From assembly GCA_903813345.2 (NCBI GenBank), contig CAIIXF020000001.1, positions 19,859,915 to 19,923,914 of the forward strand: 64,000 nucleotides of DNA, given 5' to 3'. Position 1 is the first letter of the stretch. Each line of letters starts with the position of its first letter. Of the stretch, positions 45,310 through 58,699 are shown piece by piece. A program made the position numbers and the translations under genes. This DNA comes from Owenia fusiformis. Its lineage: Eukaryota; Annelida; Polychaeta; Sabellida; Oweniidae. Below the pieces are notes generated by a model. That model was not told where the DNA came from and did not search any database. It was given only the letters and a program-made list of their open reading frames with translations.

Positions 45310-48300
45310 ATGAGTGCCTCAGCACCTCCCCCTCCCACATACAATGCAGCTGTGGGTATGCCAGGGCCTGGATATCCTGGACAACCGGGTGGCACAGGCT
45401 TCCCAGCACAACCAGGCGGTTACTCAGCACAACCAGGTAAAATTTTATTACCGTACGGATGAAATCTTAAGCATGTATCGCTTATTGTGAAATTACTTAT
45501 ATGGTAGAGGGAGATTGATAACTAGTCTTGCATCAAGTTTCTGCCCCCCTCCCTCTCATTGAAAATATAGTTGGGGGGGCAAACAGGGGCTTGGAGCAAG
45601 ACTGACTACTATCATGGTATATGTATAGTATTACTAACAAGCCATAGAATACTAAGAGTTCCACTTTCTTATTGTTCTGTTATATGCAGTCTTCTAATTC
45701 AGCTTTGAGTTTAAATGGCTATAGTATCTCTATTTTGGTCTATGATTAGTATGTATGAAGTTAAATTTATTTTATCATGCTTGCATTTTTTATTATCCCA
45801 TCGAACGAAGTTTGGAGGGCTATAGGAAACGCCTCTGTCCGTACGTACGTCCGTACGTCCGTCAGTCCGTCCGGGCAATAACTCAAATACTGTTGGCCCG
45901 ATTTTGTTCATACAGTAGAACCTGTGTAAGTGGAACACCCTCCGTTCTGCCAAAAAGCGTTCCACTTAGGAGGTGTTCCACTTACGGAGGTTTTGGGTTC
46001 GCGGAGATTTAAAGAACACACAAGATCAAATATAGGGTTTATTATGTATCACCGGAAATCTGATTCTCTGTTCATTGCACTGTTGCAAGGCAGCTATATA
46101 GCCTGATACCACTAACTATCCATTTGTTTTACTCAAAAAGGTATCTGACATTCGTAATCCTCCTCATTCTGCCAAAAATGTTTTCTGACATTCTTAATCC
46201 TCCTCATTCTGCCAGTCTCAGGCACAACGATTTGGCAATTAAGTTTTAAAGACTTGTTCCTATTGCTAATAATTCACTTGTTTTTAACTGACATTCTTAA
46301 TCTTACTTATCAAGTTTGAAACAAACAGCAAGGGGTATTAATTAGAGGTAGCATCACATGTCCATCTCTACAGGAGGTTAATCCAATTTGATGAATGATA
46401 ATCTTATGAGATCCTAATTTGCAAATTATCAAATTAATTAGTGGTAGCATCACATGTTGATCTCTACAGGAGGTTAATCCAATTTGCCATATGGTGATCC
46501 TAATTTGCCAATTATCATGTTATTACCTGTTTTCATACCCAGATATCACTGTAGAAGGTTAATTCTTTTTACATAAGTATCAATATTGAAATTTATGGAA
46601 AATTGACTGTTCCACTTAGCAGGTTAATTTTTCAATATGGGGTGTTCACTGTTCAAGTTTGGAGGTGTTCCACTTACAGAGGTTCAATTAACATTAAGTC
46701 AATGGGTTTTAAAAGTGGGACTTTGAAAAAGCGTTCCACTTGCGAGGTGTTCCACTTATAGAGGTGTTCCACTTAGCAGGTTCTACTGTATTTTGTACAC
46801 ATATACCCAATAGGGGTAGAAGTTCTGCTCGAAAACCGATTTTCAAAATGGCCGCTCATTTAAAAATGGCGGCCTTTTTAGTGCCGATTTTACAGTAATT
46901 AAGGTACTGCATATAAAACTGTAATAGTAATATGTTTTAAATATAAAAAAGTTATATAGGACATTGATTAAGCTAGAAATGTAAATACAGAAGAAATACA
47001 CGGCAGCCATCTTGAAAAATGGTCGCCTTTGCACATCATTTTACAAATTTTGCTGTAACTTGAAAAGTAGTGGAGCGATTTTGTTCATATTTGGTATGTG
47101 AATACTTTAATCATGTCACAATGTCTAATGACATTTTTGGTAGAAAAAAATGTAAAATAACACACGTAAAAATGGCAGCCATTTTTCAAAATGGCCACCT
47201 ACTACCCAAAATGTCATTAGACATTGGGTACATTTTTACGTGTTTTATTTAACATTTTTTACTGTAAGTCAAAAAGTAGTGGAGCGATTTTGTTCATATT
47301 TGGTATGTGAATTGTTGAGCGATTTTGTTCATATTTTATATGTGAATACTATAAGCATGGCACACTGTCTAATGACACTTTGGGTAGAAGGCGGCCATTT
47401 TGAATAATGGCCACCATTTTTTACGTTTTTTATTTACTATAACTTGAAAAGTAGTTGAGCGATTTCAAATGGTGGCCTTTCTTATGGGTGTTATTTTATG
47501 ATATTTGCTATATATTTTGTTTGTAAAAATGCCAGCCATTTCTGTTCGATGGGATTCACTACGCTTTGGCGTTGCTGTTGTTCTGGTTTGATTATATGTA
47601 ATACTATCAGTACAGACATTTGTCAATTACTGTATCTGTTTCATCAAGTTTGTAGTACATATTCATTTCATACTTTTTGACCAAATATCTTTTAACATGC
47701 TTAATTCTGCTCCTCAAACATCATCTGCTGCAGACTCTGGGAGTTCCTTTGTAGAAAGAAGGCATTCATTCTTGATTTAGTTTTACATCAAATCTTTGGA
47801 CCCCCTTACCCACTTCAGGTGAGGTAATGATGGGGCTTACAAGGGTTTGATGCAAGACTATTTTAGATTTTAAAATGCAATAACAAGAGAATGATTTCCT
47901 ATTTCAAATCACATGTTTGTCTGCATGCTTGCAATATCCTGTCTTGCCATGTCATGTTTTGGAATGGAGAAAAGATGGAAAATAGAAGGGAAGAAGAAAA
48001 CATTTTTTATTGTACGTCAAACAAAGAACATTGGATACGACCTCATTAATAGGAAAGAACTTAAAGTTTATCATATGACATTTATTCAGGGTGTTCTGTT
48101 TACATTGGCAACACCCGATGCAGCCCAAAGATAAACATGATTCAACATGTACATTGCTCTATGCTATATTTATTTCTATGCTTGCCATTCTAACAATAAC
48201 ACATACTCTGTACTATTAATAATTTATTGGCAGCATTCTGAGGCAACATTCTGTGCTAATGTATTTGGAACCACCTAAATATATTCAGTTCTTTACATTC

Positions 48301-51300
48301 TAGTAGATCTAGATGGACTTTGTTGATTTAGGTGATTTTCAAAGATTTGTAACTGATTTCTTAGAAATTTTTTGTTCTCATCAATGTTTTGTGATTCATT
48401 TTTGATATGTGTATCTTATTTCTACTTTTTATTACAAATGGGAAATACCTTTTACTTAAGGTACTACTTAGGGTACTACTTAGGTTCTATATTAAATTTT
48501 GCCAAGAACGAAAAGAAGTTTTATTCAGTTATAAGTGATTATAATTATTTTAATACTTGGGAATAACAGAATTTTAACTCTTGCTTAAAATAATTGCTTG
48601 ACTTTAGTTTAACTTGTACATTTCAATCTTTTACCTGAAATAATGGAGATACGATTTCAGAACTGATTTTATATTCCCTTGTTGGGAAGATGTAATGTTG
48701 AATCCCCCTCCCTAGACTCTTTACCAAAACATGATTAGAGTTGAGATTGGAGAGAGATGGTGTTTAAAGACCATAATAACCTGATATTTGATATTTTGAT
48801 GGCCAAAAACTTTCTCAATGATCATTCTCAAGAAATCCCTATATTTTGCAGAACAAACATTTTAAAATTTTAATCCATTACCTGAAAATGGAGCTATAAT
48901 TCTCATAATATTAGTTACAGCCTTTTTGAAGAAGTGCTTTTCCAAGTCAATACTCCCATCTCAAATCAGTCAATTATTTCACAATTCTGAAATGTAACCT
49001 CTCCATTGTCAGGTATTTTAGTTGTAGTGTTGATTGGAATGTTCAATCTGCATGTAATTATGGGCTAGTTTGGTTATTTTCTATGGCCTGCAGTCAGAGA
49101 TACAAGTCCTTATGAAGGCCCAGGGGAGGCAGCAATTCCTCTAATGCCAGGTAAGTAATAGGACACTACCTTCACAAAAGCTGTCACTTCACTCATGTAA
49201 TGTGACACATTAATCAAGAAGTGATGCATTCATATGTACAAAGTGTACAATTTATTCCTGAAACTTGCATATGCCTGTTTGCATTCTGATACTCAGTCCA
49301 TCTTTGCCTTGCAAAGGGACACTCTGGATGCAAGGCTTTTATATCTCACAATGCTTGCGTGTTATGCTTGAAGAAACTATATTATCATAATTTTCATAAC
49401 ATGCTAATTATATCTGATCTGAGAACAGATATACGATATTATCCCAATGAATCAATAGAATATCAGCAACGCTTAAAATACTTTTACTTGATTAGTTTAT
49501 TTTGATATTTTAAATGCTAGATACTTAGAAAGCCGAGATTTTTTAAAATCTATTTTTCTTCCTTCTTCTCTGACATGTTTTTTTACAAGGTGAATTTTTT
49601 TATTTACTTTTTAGCAAAATCTTTATTCAGTCTCTGTGTTTAATGTTTTTATGTGTGTTACGAAGTAATATATGTTGGTGCGGCACTAATGTTTGTTTGA
49701 TGTGTCACTTCAGTGTTATATTAATACACGACACACCCATAACCTAAGGGAACATCTCAAACTGTTCAGACTACATGTAGACATAAATGATCAATGGTAA
49801 TTGATAATATTTTATATAGTACTGTACATGATTTTGACCTTTTGGAAGGGTTGGGATTATTTAAGTTACAGCATTTGAAAAAAGGGGATATATCAGCATT
49901 TTGAATATTTGGTGTATCTTTTAGTAAATTACTTTTGAAAGTACCCCTGTGATTTGTCATATACTTTACTCTCCAAAAATAACAAACTTTAACATATGTT
50001 TACTTTGAAAGTATGGCTACATTTTCACATAAAATGTAAATATGAAAATAGTAAGAAATGTTAATGCAAAGTTCTTGAGATATATATGTGTTCATAACAT
50101 GCGCATACATGTTAATGTTTGTGTGTTGTTATTATTTCAGGTTATCCTCCACAGGGTGGTCAAGGTGCCCCTGGACAAGGGCCACCCCCTATGCCCATGC
50201 CATTCCGTCCTCCTCCCAATACAATGCCAGCACCAGGATATGGTGGGGCACAACCTCATATGCCATCAGGCTATCAGCCCCCTCCACAGCCAGTTGGAGG
50301 ACAACCAGTTGACCCAGAGGCAGGCCAACCCAAGCCTTGGTCTGATGAGGATGACTTCACAAGGGGTGATTGGTCAGATAAAGCCATACGCAGAGCCTTT
50401 ATTAGAAAGGTAAACGTCAACAATAATAACTGGCTTATCACTTGCATACCTCTTACCTTAACCCAAAAAATCTAGAAACATATAGCACATCCCACGCATT
50501 TTCCCTTCAAAGTTGGTGTAAATATATTGTTCATGATATTGCTCATTTTCAAGTGGGTGCAATTGATTTTTGCAATGGGTACAAGCATATTTCCTTAATC
50601 TCAAGTTGGTGCATTAATCATTTAATTGTATTTAATTTCATATTAGAAGGATCCATAGTAATGTCTTGTTATTTTGGATGTCCACTCTAAAACAGTGTTC
50701 ATGCCGTTATGTGAAATGCTTTTAGGTGTATCTGATTCTAACTGCCCAGTTGCTCGTCACAGTTGGAGTTATCTGCTTTTTCCTATTCCAGTAAGTTGTT
50801 AATTAAAACACACATGCCTGAGCTTAGGATCTTATAGATTAGTACCTCTTCATCCAAGCCTTTGAATCTGAAACCCCTCTCAATGCAAACACCATATGCT
50901 AGTCGTCTACTTGTGTTCATTTTTGACAAGTTCATAAAATAAACATTTTCCATACTGTAGACTAGTGTGTTTATACTAAAATCGTGCTCCAGATTTTGGA
51001 GGCTACAAATATATTGGTTCAACATCTAAACAGATCTGTTGTCTGTGTCTTTATTGTTTTTTCAATTTTTTCATTATTTTTCCAAAATTCTTAAATCAAG
51101 TTTTTACATTTCATTTCAGTTTACCTACAAAGATTTGGGTACGGCAGAACTCTTGGTTCTACTATGTTTCTTAGTAAGTGATCTATTTAGATTGTGTAGC
51201 TAGCAACCAGTATAATATTACCATAGCAGTTCAAACTCCCAAATACATATCCAGTCATACTGAGCCATACAAACAATCAATTACTAAAGTTCAAGCTCTG

Positions 51301-54300
51301 GTATAGAAAGAAAGAAAAATGCCTGAAAAATAAATGTTTATAATATATCATTGTCGTGTAGCCATTATAGTTTTGTGTATTTGAATGTACATTCTCATGT
51401 ATTGTTTCAGTGCCACTTTCTTTGTGACATATATAGTACTGGTTTGCTGTCCCAAAGTTCGCAGGAAGTACCCCGGTAACTTCATATGCCTAGCTGTGTT
51501 TGTAAGTACAGTACTGTTCATTTTATGTTTCGCGATTCAAAATTAAAATAATTTTGCAAGCTTTTATTTTACAATATTTCGTTCAGTATTATTTATAGTG
51601 TTTGTAAATCAGATGGGTTATACGTTGCAATTAATGTTGATTATATCAGTGTGAGTTTCAGTTTCCTAGGTGTTATGGCTTTTTCCATCCTTTTATATTA
51701 CATTCATGTACATGTATATGGGTTTGACACATTGCAATTCTTAAATACCCATTTGCATGTGATAATACCGTACGTGTATAACTATTAAATTGCTCGTATT
51801 TCTTTTACAGACGTTAGCATTTTCCTACATGGTTGGCACCATTAGCAGCTACTACAACCATGAGTCTGTCATGATAGCAGTTGGTATAACTGCTGCAGTC
51901 TGCCTGGCTATATCCATCTTTGCCATCCAGACGAAGGTAGAATACTTTTGTAACTTGTTATTATGTGTTATTTAGATCTTAAATTACCACAATTATCCTT
52001 CATGATTTGTAACTTGCCACATCTAGACCCAAATAGTATAAACTATTTTCAGTAATTATCAAATTTTGAAAAAACTGCTCGTGTAAAAAGACTGAATAAG
52101 GAGAGTCGTCTTTAGTTTTTTTAGGATCAGAATTAGACATTGCCCATTTAAAATCCAAACAATATGAAGATATGAAAATGGTGCGTATATATGGGTTTTA
52201 ATTCATTTACTTTTTATCGCACTTTGAAAAAGTGCTATATTGTCGTCGTCTTGTGCTGTTGGGCGGGCGTGCGGGCGGCACATAAACCAAATCTTGTCAT
52301 CAAATTTCCAGGATAACTGCTTACCTGTTCAACTTGAAATTTTTACAGATGCAAGAGCAGACTAGTACCAAGATCTGATTAGGTTAAGGGCATGCTGGGT
52401 AAACTACGTGGCGGCCATTTTGAATTTTTCAACAAATCTTGTCATCAAAATTCCAGGAAAACCACTTATCCGTTCAACTTGAAATTTTTACAGATGCAAG
52501 AGCAGACTATAGCCAAGATCTGATTAGGTTTTGGGTATGCTGGCTGAATGACATGGTGGCCATTTTGAATTTTTCAATTTGGCGGCCATTTTGAATTTTT
52601 CAACTTGCTCCAAATTGACCCAATTTTTTTTAAAAAACATCTACAAGTTCTCAGAAGTTCAAATCTGACCTTAGATTTCAGATTTGACCTTTCGTTCACC
52701 TTCAGGGACCTTCAAAAGGTCAAAAAAGTTGATTTTCTAAATTGATATTTTGGATTTAAATTTAGGTCAGCTTAATTACAAAACATCTACTGAGGTCTGA
52801 AAAAGTGAAATTTTCAAGGTCGAAGGTCAAGGTCATTAAACTAGGTCACAGATTTGACCTTTCATTCACCTTCAGTGACCTTGAAAAGGTCAAAAAAGTT
52901 GATTTTCTAAATTGATATTTTGGATTTAAATTTAGGTCAGCTTAATTACAAAAGACCTACTGATGTCTGAAAAAGTGAAATTTTCAAGGTCGAAGGTCAT
53001 GGTCATTAAACTAGGTCACAAATTATGTTATCCAAGTTTCTCAAAGTTTGAGACTACAAATCAATTCTTGTCATCAAAATTCCAAGAAAACCGCTAACCT
53101 GTTCAACTTGAAATTTTTACACATGCAATAGCAGACTAGTGCCAAGATCTGATTAGGTTAAGGGCATGCTGGGTAAACTACGTGGTGGCCATTTTGAATT
53201 TTTCAACAAATCTTGTCATCAAAATTCCAGGAAAACCACTTATCCGTTCAACTTGAAATTTTTACAGATGCAAGAACAGACTATTGCCTAGATCTGATCA
53301 GGTTTTGGGTATGCTGGCTGAATGACATGGTGGCCATTTTGAATTTTTCAATTTGGCGGCCATTTTGAATTTTTCAACTTGCTCCAAATTGACCCAATTT
53401 TTTTTTAAAAAACATCTACAAGTTCTCAGAAGTTCAAATCTGACCTTAGATTTCAGATTTGACCTTTCGTTCACCTTCAAAAGGTCAAAAAAGTTGATTT
53501 TCTAAATTGATATTTTGGATTTAAATTTAGGTCAGCTTAATTACAAAACACCTACTGAGGTCTGAAAAAGTGAAATTTTCAAGGTCGAAGGTCATCAAAT
53601 TAGGTCACAAACAATGTTATCTAAATTTTCCCAAAGTTCAAGACTACAAATAAATTCTTGTCATCAAAATTGCAGGAAAACCGCTAACCTTGTCAACTTG
53701 AAATGTTTACAGATGCAAGAGCAGACTAGTGCCAAGGTCTGATTAAGTTTTGGCCATGCTGGGTTAATTGCGTGGTAGACCAGTTTGCTCTTCAAAGTGC
53801 GATATTTATCACTGTGTGTCTTGTTGTTAATTCAGATTGACTTCACATTGTGCTCTGGGTTGCTGTTTGCCCTCGTCATGGTGTTGTTCTTCTTTGGCAT
53901 CGCTTGTATGATTGTTATGTTCACCATAGGCTACAATCATGTAAGTATTTTTCAAGTGGAATGTAATATTATATTCACTTTTGTATGCTAGTATTGTTAA
54001 TTTTTCTCAAGTAAGAAAAATTATTTTCTCAAAAAATATTTATATTGCTCCCTTTTTTGAATGGGTTTTAATGAATTTTCAACTGGACTCGAAGACAGTA
54101 TAAAACTTCAACTCTGGGCACCTGTTTTAATCAATACTGGACAGATTAAGTTCAATGGAATGTAAAAAGTGTACATTTTACTTACAGGTTTTGCGTTATT
54201 CAAGTATTATACATATCGCTTAATAATTTTACCATTGATATGCATGAGCAAATGATGCGTTTTCTATTGTATTTGTGTTGTTTTCAGATCTTGAACTGTG

Positions 54301-55085
54301 TGTATGCTGGACTGGGGGCTCTGGTCTTTTCATTGGTATGTACAGAACATTAAAGGAATGAGGATTGAGATCCTATAATTGAAGGCTCGAGTTTTTAATG
54401 TATGGATTAAAAATGCCTCACTTTTAATGTGTCTCCTCAATTTCAAATGGTTTTACAAGGGTGTTTGACTGAGTGGTCCACAACTCATACAGAAGGCTGT
54501 GGTGTGTACTTACATGTCTATGTATAAGTGCACATAAAAGAACACAGGGCTCCTTCAAGGAGGGGTTTCTGGGTCTATCTTCCATGTTAATTACGTAAAT
54601 TACGACCGTATATATACGGGACATACCCAAGAGGTATTGCTCACCTTCATTGGTGGTAAACAAAATACAATACAATACAATAGGTTAATTTTAGTTCTAT
54701 GAGATCTTCATTTAATCCAAATTTGGTGTCTTAAAAGCATGTTTCGAAAGTTGAAATATATTTCATGAAATTGCTTGTACACATTTTGGCAGAAAATGGC
54801 TACTACTTCAAAGAATCACTTTAAGGTCCAAATATACTCCATGAGCTAGAAAATGTAAAGGCAGCTCAGCTCAGATTGCATTTAATAACCAAGAACGCAT
54901 TTATTAAATTAGTACTATTGCTTTATATTTCTCTATTTCAGTTCCTGGTGTTTGATACACAACAAATTGTTGGAGGACGTAAACATGAACTCAGCCAGGA
55001 GGAGTACATCTACGGGGCTTTACAACTTTACCTTGATGTTGTCTACATATTCATTTTCTTACTCTCCTTCTTCAAGAGCAGTTAA
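45310..55085 (+). CDS. Lifeguard/GRINA-type TMBIM membrane protein
   Basis: TMBIM proteins are seven-helix membrane proteins of ER, Golgi or plasma membrane that limit calcium-dependent cell death. Ten exons: 45310-45436, 49094-49150, 50141-50409, 50726-50790, 51120-51173, 51411-51501, 51811-51936, 53836-53940, 54288-54335 and 54942-55085. All are in phase, giving 361 residues (human GRINA 371). Residues 1 to about 135 are a Pro/Gly/Gln-rich cytosolic tail (YPGQPGG, PPPPTY). The WSDKAIRRAFIRKVYLILTA block then starts the first membrane helix, followed by hydrophobic helices, FLVFDTQQIVGG and LDVVYIFIFLLSFF at the C-terminus; the two aspartates fit the paired acidic residues of the family. Exons 8 to 10 are bracketed by inverted 1.6 kb repeats, one ending about 31 bp before exon 8. 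Intron 1 holds a nested element pair. Closest to lifeguard 1/GRINA by its proline-rich tail. Confidence 0.93.
45795..47555. mobile_element. Element with ATCCCATCGAAC ends and GTCC tract
   Basis: Inverted ends ATCCCATCGAAC (45795-45806) and GTTCGATGGGAT (47544-47555). Just inside the left end is a CGTACGTCCGTCAGTCCGTC tract, then a block with GATTTTGTTCATA that is repeated near 47080, 47288 and 47320, and AAATGGC/GCCATTTT palindromic words. A younger pogo-like element is inserted in it. The layout parallels the 52215 and 58700 copies of another family and may be Helentron-like; this is inference. Confidence 0.6.
45913..46798. mobile_element. Pogo-like non-autonomous element
   Basis: Inverted ends CAGTAGAACCTG and CAGGTTCTACTG are flanked by TA (45911-45912 and 46799-46800). 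The word GTGTTCCACTTA and its complement recur many times near both ends, forming subterminal repeats. It interrupts the TTCATA-TTTGGTA block of the surrounding element, so it is the younger insertion. End sequence and TA duplication fit pogo/Tigger-type elements. No transposase. Confidence 0.8.
52215..53804 (+). mobile_element. 1.6 kb AGGTCA-rich element, copy 1, in a lifeguard intron
   Basis: It begins TATCGCACTTTGAAAAAGTG, which can form a GCACTTT/AAAGTGC hairpin, and ends TTCAAAGTGCGATA. A GGGCGGGCGTGCGGGCGG tract lies just inside the left end. Inside are two or three long repeat units: one with ATGCAAGAGCAGACTA, one with GGCCATTTTGAATTTTTC, and one rich in AGGTCA, including TCAAGGTCA at 52827-52835. 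Homology with the inverted copy at 58700-60335 extends some 20 bp past the right-end repeat. A terminal hairpin plus short inverted ends plus internal tandem repeats recall Helentron-derived elements; no Rep/helicase is present. Confidence 0.7.
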
Positions 55086-57129
55086 TGTATCTGTAGATAA
55101 AAGTGAGCTATTTGCAGACAATTCGATCTGTGGAAGTCCCTGTTGAAATAAATCGACCGAACAAGTCTATGTGTAGCTACCTATGTGTATGTACTTTTCA
55201 AAGGATAGTCAACAAAAGTAAATGCAGAAGTGTCTCACTTGAAAACTATATAAATGATCTGAGATTCAAGAAAACAGTACATAATATTGGTGGATATTGC
55301 ATATTACTGAGAGCAACTACTTGATCGTATTTATTAATGTTGTATCACTTGTACAGGAAAATCACAACATGACACATGATGAATCCTTCTTGAGAAAGAC
55401 TTGAAAAATGCACAGAAAAGTTTGTACAAAGATACTGTACAAGTTGAAGTGAATGGAAGAGTTAAGACTTGTTGAACGGCAGCTAGATGTTGTAGAGATA
55501 TGTATGAGGAAATTAACTCTTAGGAGGTTGTGATTGAGAAATGCTTTACACACGAGAGCCTCTTTAAATTCCTAACTCAATTTATAAGAGGAGCATGGAA
55601 TATGTTTAAAGATGGAGACCCACCTTATGATATATTCTCCAATTAGTCAGTAGGAGATGAGAGGGGTCTTCATCTTTAAGCCCTTATTGAAATAACATCA
55701 GGAATATGTACATATAGAAGCTATATTAATATATTTTCTTTGGGGAGATTTCAATTGTCTGAAGGAGATTATTATGGAAATTTACAGCTTTTCAGTGTTT
55801 AAATTTTGTCAATGTTTTATGTATGTCACATAAAGTTGTATATATGAGACTTTAGTTCCACAGCCTGTCTATTGTATTTGATTTATTTATCTGTGGAAGA
55901 GTGAATATATACCTATGTTCCCTCATCTTAGCCTAGAAGACCTTGATTTTCAGTTAACCAACTTAACCAAGTAGACCTTCCCATTAGTACAATTAGAACA
56001 TTGGTAGAGTGTAGTTCAGTATAGTATAGAATTTGTGGAACTTTAGCTGTACATATTTTTTATATAATACTGTAATTCAATCCAATTCTTGATAAGGTGT
56101 CATAATATAAGATATAGTATGGGGGAAATGTGCAATTTGATCACTTCAGATCAGTGTTTGTCCTAAGGATCTGAGAGCTGACATTACAGCATCACTGACC
56201 AGTTACATTGTTATACCTAGTGAAAAAATCAACTGGTCCGTATCAAAAGCAACCTGGCAATGACCAGTAGACTGGTTTTTAGGGCATTCACTACTTCAGA
56301 TGGCTTTATACTATAAATATGACTAAATGGGTATGTTTGGTATAATATTTTGCAATGATCTCTCCAGGATTAAAACGAGTGGGCGCAGCACCCACCTGAA
56401 ATTTTAAAAAACCTTTGCACCCACCTGAAAATCCATTTGCATCCACTTGAAAATTAGAAAAATCATGAAAATGAGAATTTTGCACTAAAAATCCTGTAGA
56501 GAACAGTTTTGAAAGAAAATTGGGAGATACAATCATGACAAAATACTTGTTTATTGGATATTAAGATTAAATAGTCATCAATTGATTATCTCCCTTTCAC
56601 ACTTATTACAAAATATATCATATAATGTAGATAAGACAAAGGATGGATGATGCTTAATTCGGTGGTAAACGAAAATTGAACTTAAAAAATTAAGCTTTTA
56701 GTTTAACAGATTACGCCAAAATAGTAATATATTTTTGATTATTTTTTTAATGTATAGGCCTATAGCTTTATTTACTTCCAAATATACAGTCTCAACTGAA
56801 TAATCAACACTGAATTATTGTTTTTTCTTTAATGTTTGGATTAGAAATTGAAAGTCAAAAACAGATACATCATGTAAGTAGTTTGTATAATTGTGTTAGA
56901 TTTGTTCAAAATACGTTTCATATTGTGATATTGTATAATTCCTATTGTGTTAAATCCACCTTGGATTTTTGTACTATCCAGAAAATGGGGGATGAGTGAT
57001 TAAAGAATGGGGGATGGGTGGCCAGAGAAGAAAATTAGGGATGGGTGACCAGAGAATGGGGGATGAGTGACCAGAGAATGGGGGTGGGTGACAGGAGAAT
57101 TTTGGATAAGTGACCAGAGGATGTGTGAC
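55086..57129 (+). other. Lifeguard 3'-untranslated region and downstream spacer
   Basis: A candidate polyadenylation signal AATAAA lies at 55147-55152, close to the stop; a longer 3' end is also possible. Near 56385-56460 the words GCACCCACCTGAAA and CATCCACTTGAAAAT repeat. From about 56985 GGGGGATGAGTGA-type words build up into the minisatellite that follows. No other gene recognised. Confidence 0.5.
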
Positions 57130-57715
57130 CACTGACCAGCATTTGGGGGATGTGTGAGCAGGGAATGGGGGATGAGTGATCAGACTGGTTGAATAGTGGC
57201 TACTGACCAGCATTTGGGGGATGTGTGAGCAGGGAATTGGGGATGATCATGAGTGACCAGAGAATGGGGGATGAGTGACCAGACTGGTTGATTGGTGGCT
57301 ACTGACCAGCATTTGGGGGATGTGTGAGCAGGGAATTGGGGATGATCATGAGTGACCAGAGAATGGGGGATGAGTGACCAGACTGGTTGATTGGTGGCTA
57401 CTGACCAGCATTTGGGGGATGTGTGAGCAGGGAATTAGGGATGATCATGAGTGACCAGAGAATGGGGGATGAGTGACCAGACTGGTTGATTGGTGGCTAC
57501 TGACCAGCATTTGGGGGATGTGTGAGCAGGGAATGGGGGATGATCATGAGTGACCAGAGAATGGGGAATGAGTGATCAGACTGGTTGAATAGTGGCTACT
57601 GACCAGCATTTGGGGGATGTGTGAGCAGGGAATGGGGGATGATCATGAGTGACCAGAGAATGGGGGATGAGTGACCAGACTGGTTGATTGGTGGCTACTG
57701 ACCAGCATTTGGGGG
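57130..57715. repeat. 99-bp minisatellite, about six units
   Basis: GACCAGCATTTGGGGGATG recurs at 57205, 57304, 57403, 57502, 57601 and 57700, an exact 99-bp period, with an earlier shorter unit at 57134. Units share GAATGGGGGATG, GAGTGACCAGACTGGTTGA and ATAGTGGCTACT or TTGGTGGCTACT variants. The strand is strongly G-rich. Because 99 is a multiple of three, long frames stay open on the minus strand (Pro/His/Ser-rich), but they look like no protein. Confidence 0.92.
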
Positions 57716-58699
57716 ATGAAAGACTGAACATTTTAATATTTAAAATGTAGTATTTGTTCAGTATAGCATTTTATGTAATATACTTCTTTGTATTAGAGAT
57801 CTGAACTCCTTGACCATGTTGGCACATTATATTTATGACTTGGAATAAACTAAATATAAAAATCAGATTTTATTTGTAATGTTTTTGTTTGTTTTATTTC
57901 ATAAAACTAAGAATCAGCTGATTTGACTAGGCAACAAATGTCTACATGTACTTTCAACTTATTTGTAAATGATGGTTACTTTACCCAAAAAATTCCAATA
58001 TGTTTGCAAATATCCAACCTGTATGAATGAAATACATCAGTTGTCCAATGTCTGTTATAAGTTCAATTATTCTTCTGGAAAGTGTCAATCTGTACATGTA
58101 CATGCTACATAAAGGCAGTATTTGGGTCTCTCAAAAGTCAAAATTGATTTTTTAGAATGGAACACTTCAAACCCCATCCTTGGTCCAAGGGTTTTTCAAT
58201 TCTTTCCCTAAGCTTAAAGTGATATTTCTACTGGCATCAAGACCTGTAACTAGCAGAGAAATAAAGAGAGTTGGCTGAATCATGATCAACACCGCTGATT
58301 CTAATGACATGTGATGTGAACATAAATAATTACAATTGATTCACTGGTCTATAATCGCAGATCTATGACTACATTTAGTTTTACATTTTAGACCAAAAAA
58401 TAAAATTACATGTATTTGTTTGTCTGGTTTGTTAAATTGGAATCATAAAAAGACAACAATTAAATGATCTAGGGCAAATATATTACACTAGTTTTATTCT
58501 GTCCTGAAATCTTTGTGATTTCGTTCTTTTAACAATGACCACAATAAACCATCAGATCAGATATAATTACAAAAAAATTCTTCCACATATTCCACATACT
58601 GATACATAAAGATGACTGAACATTTGTGACCTGCACTGTTCAATTTGTTAGTCATTTTTCTTTAACAATATTTCAAGTAACAAGACACACAGTGATAAA
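57716..58699. other. Intergenic, no gene recognised
   Basis: AT-rich spacer. AATAAA at 57844-57849 could serve a long lifeguard transcript, but this is unsupported. Confidence 0.4.

Noticed and set aside
56974-57213. Pro/His/Ser-rich minus-strand frame
   Set aside because: It is the translation of the minisatellite, whose period is divisible by three.
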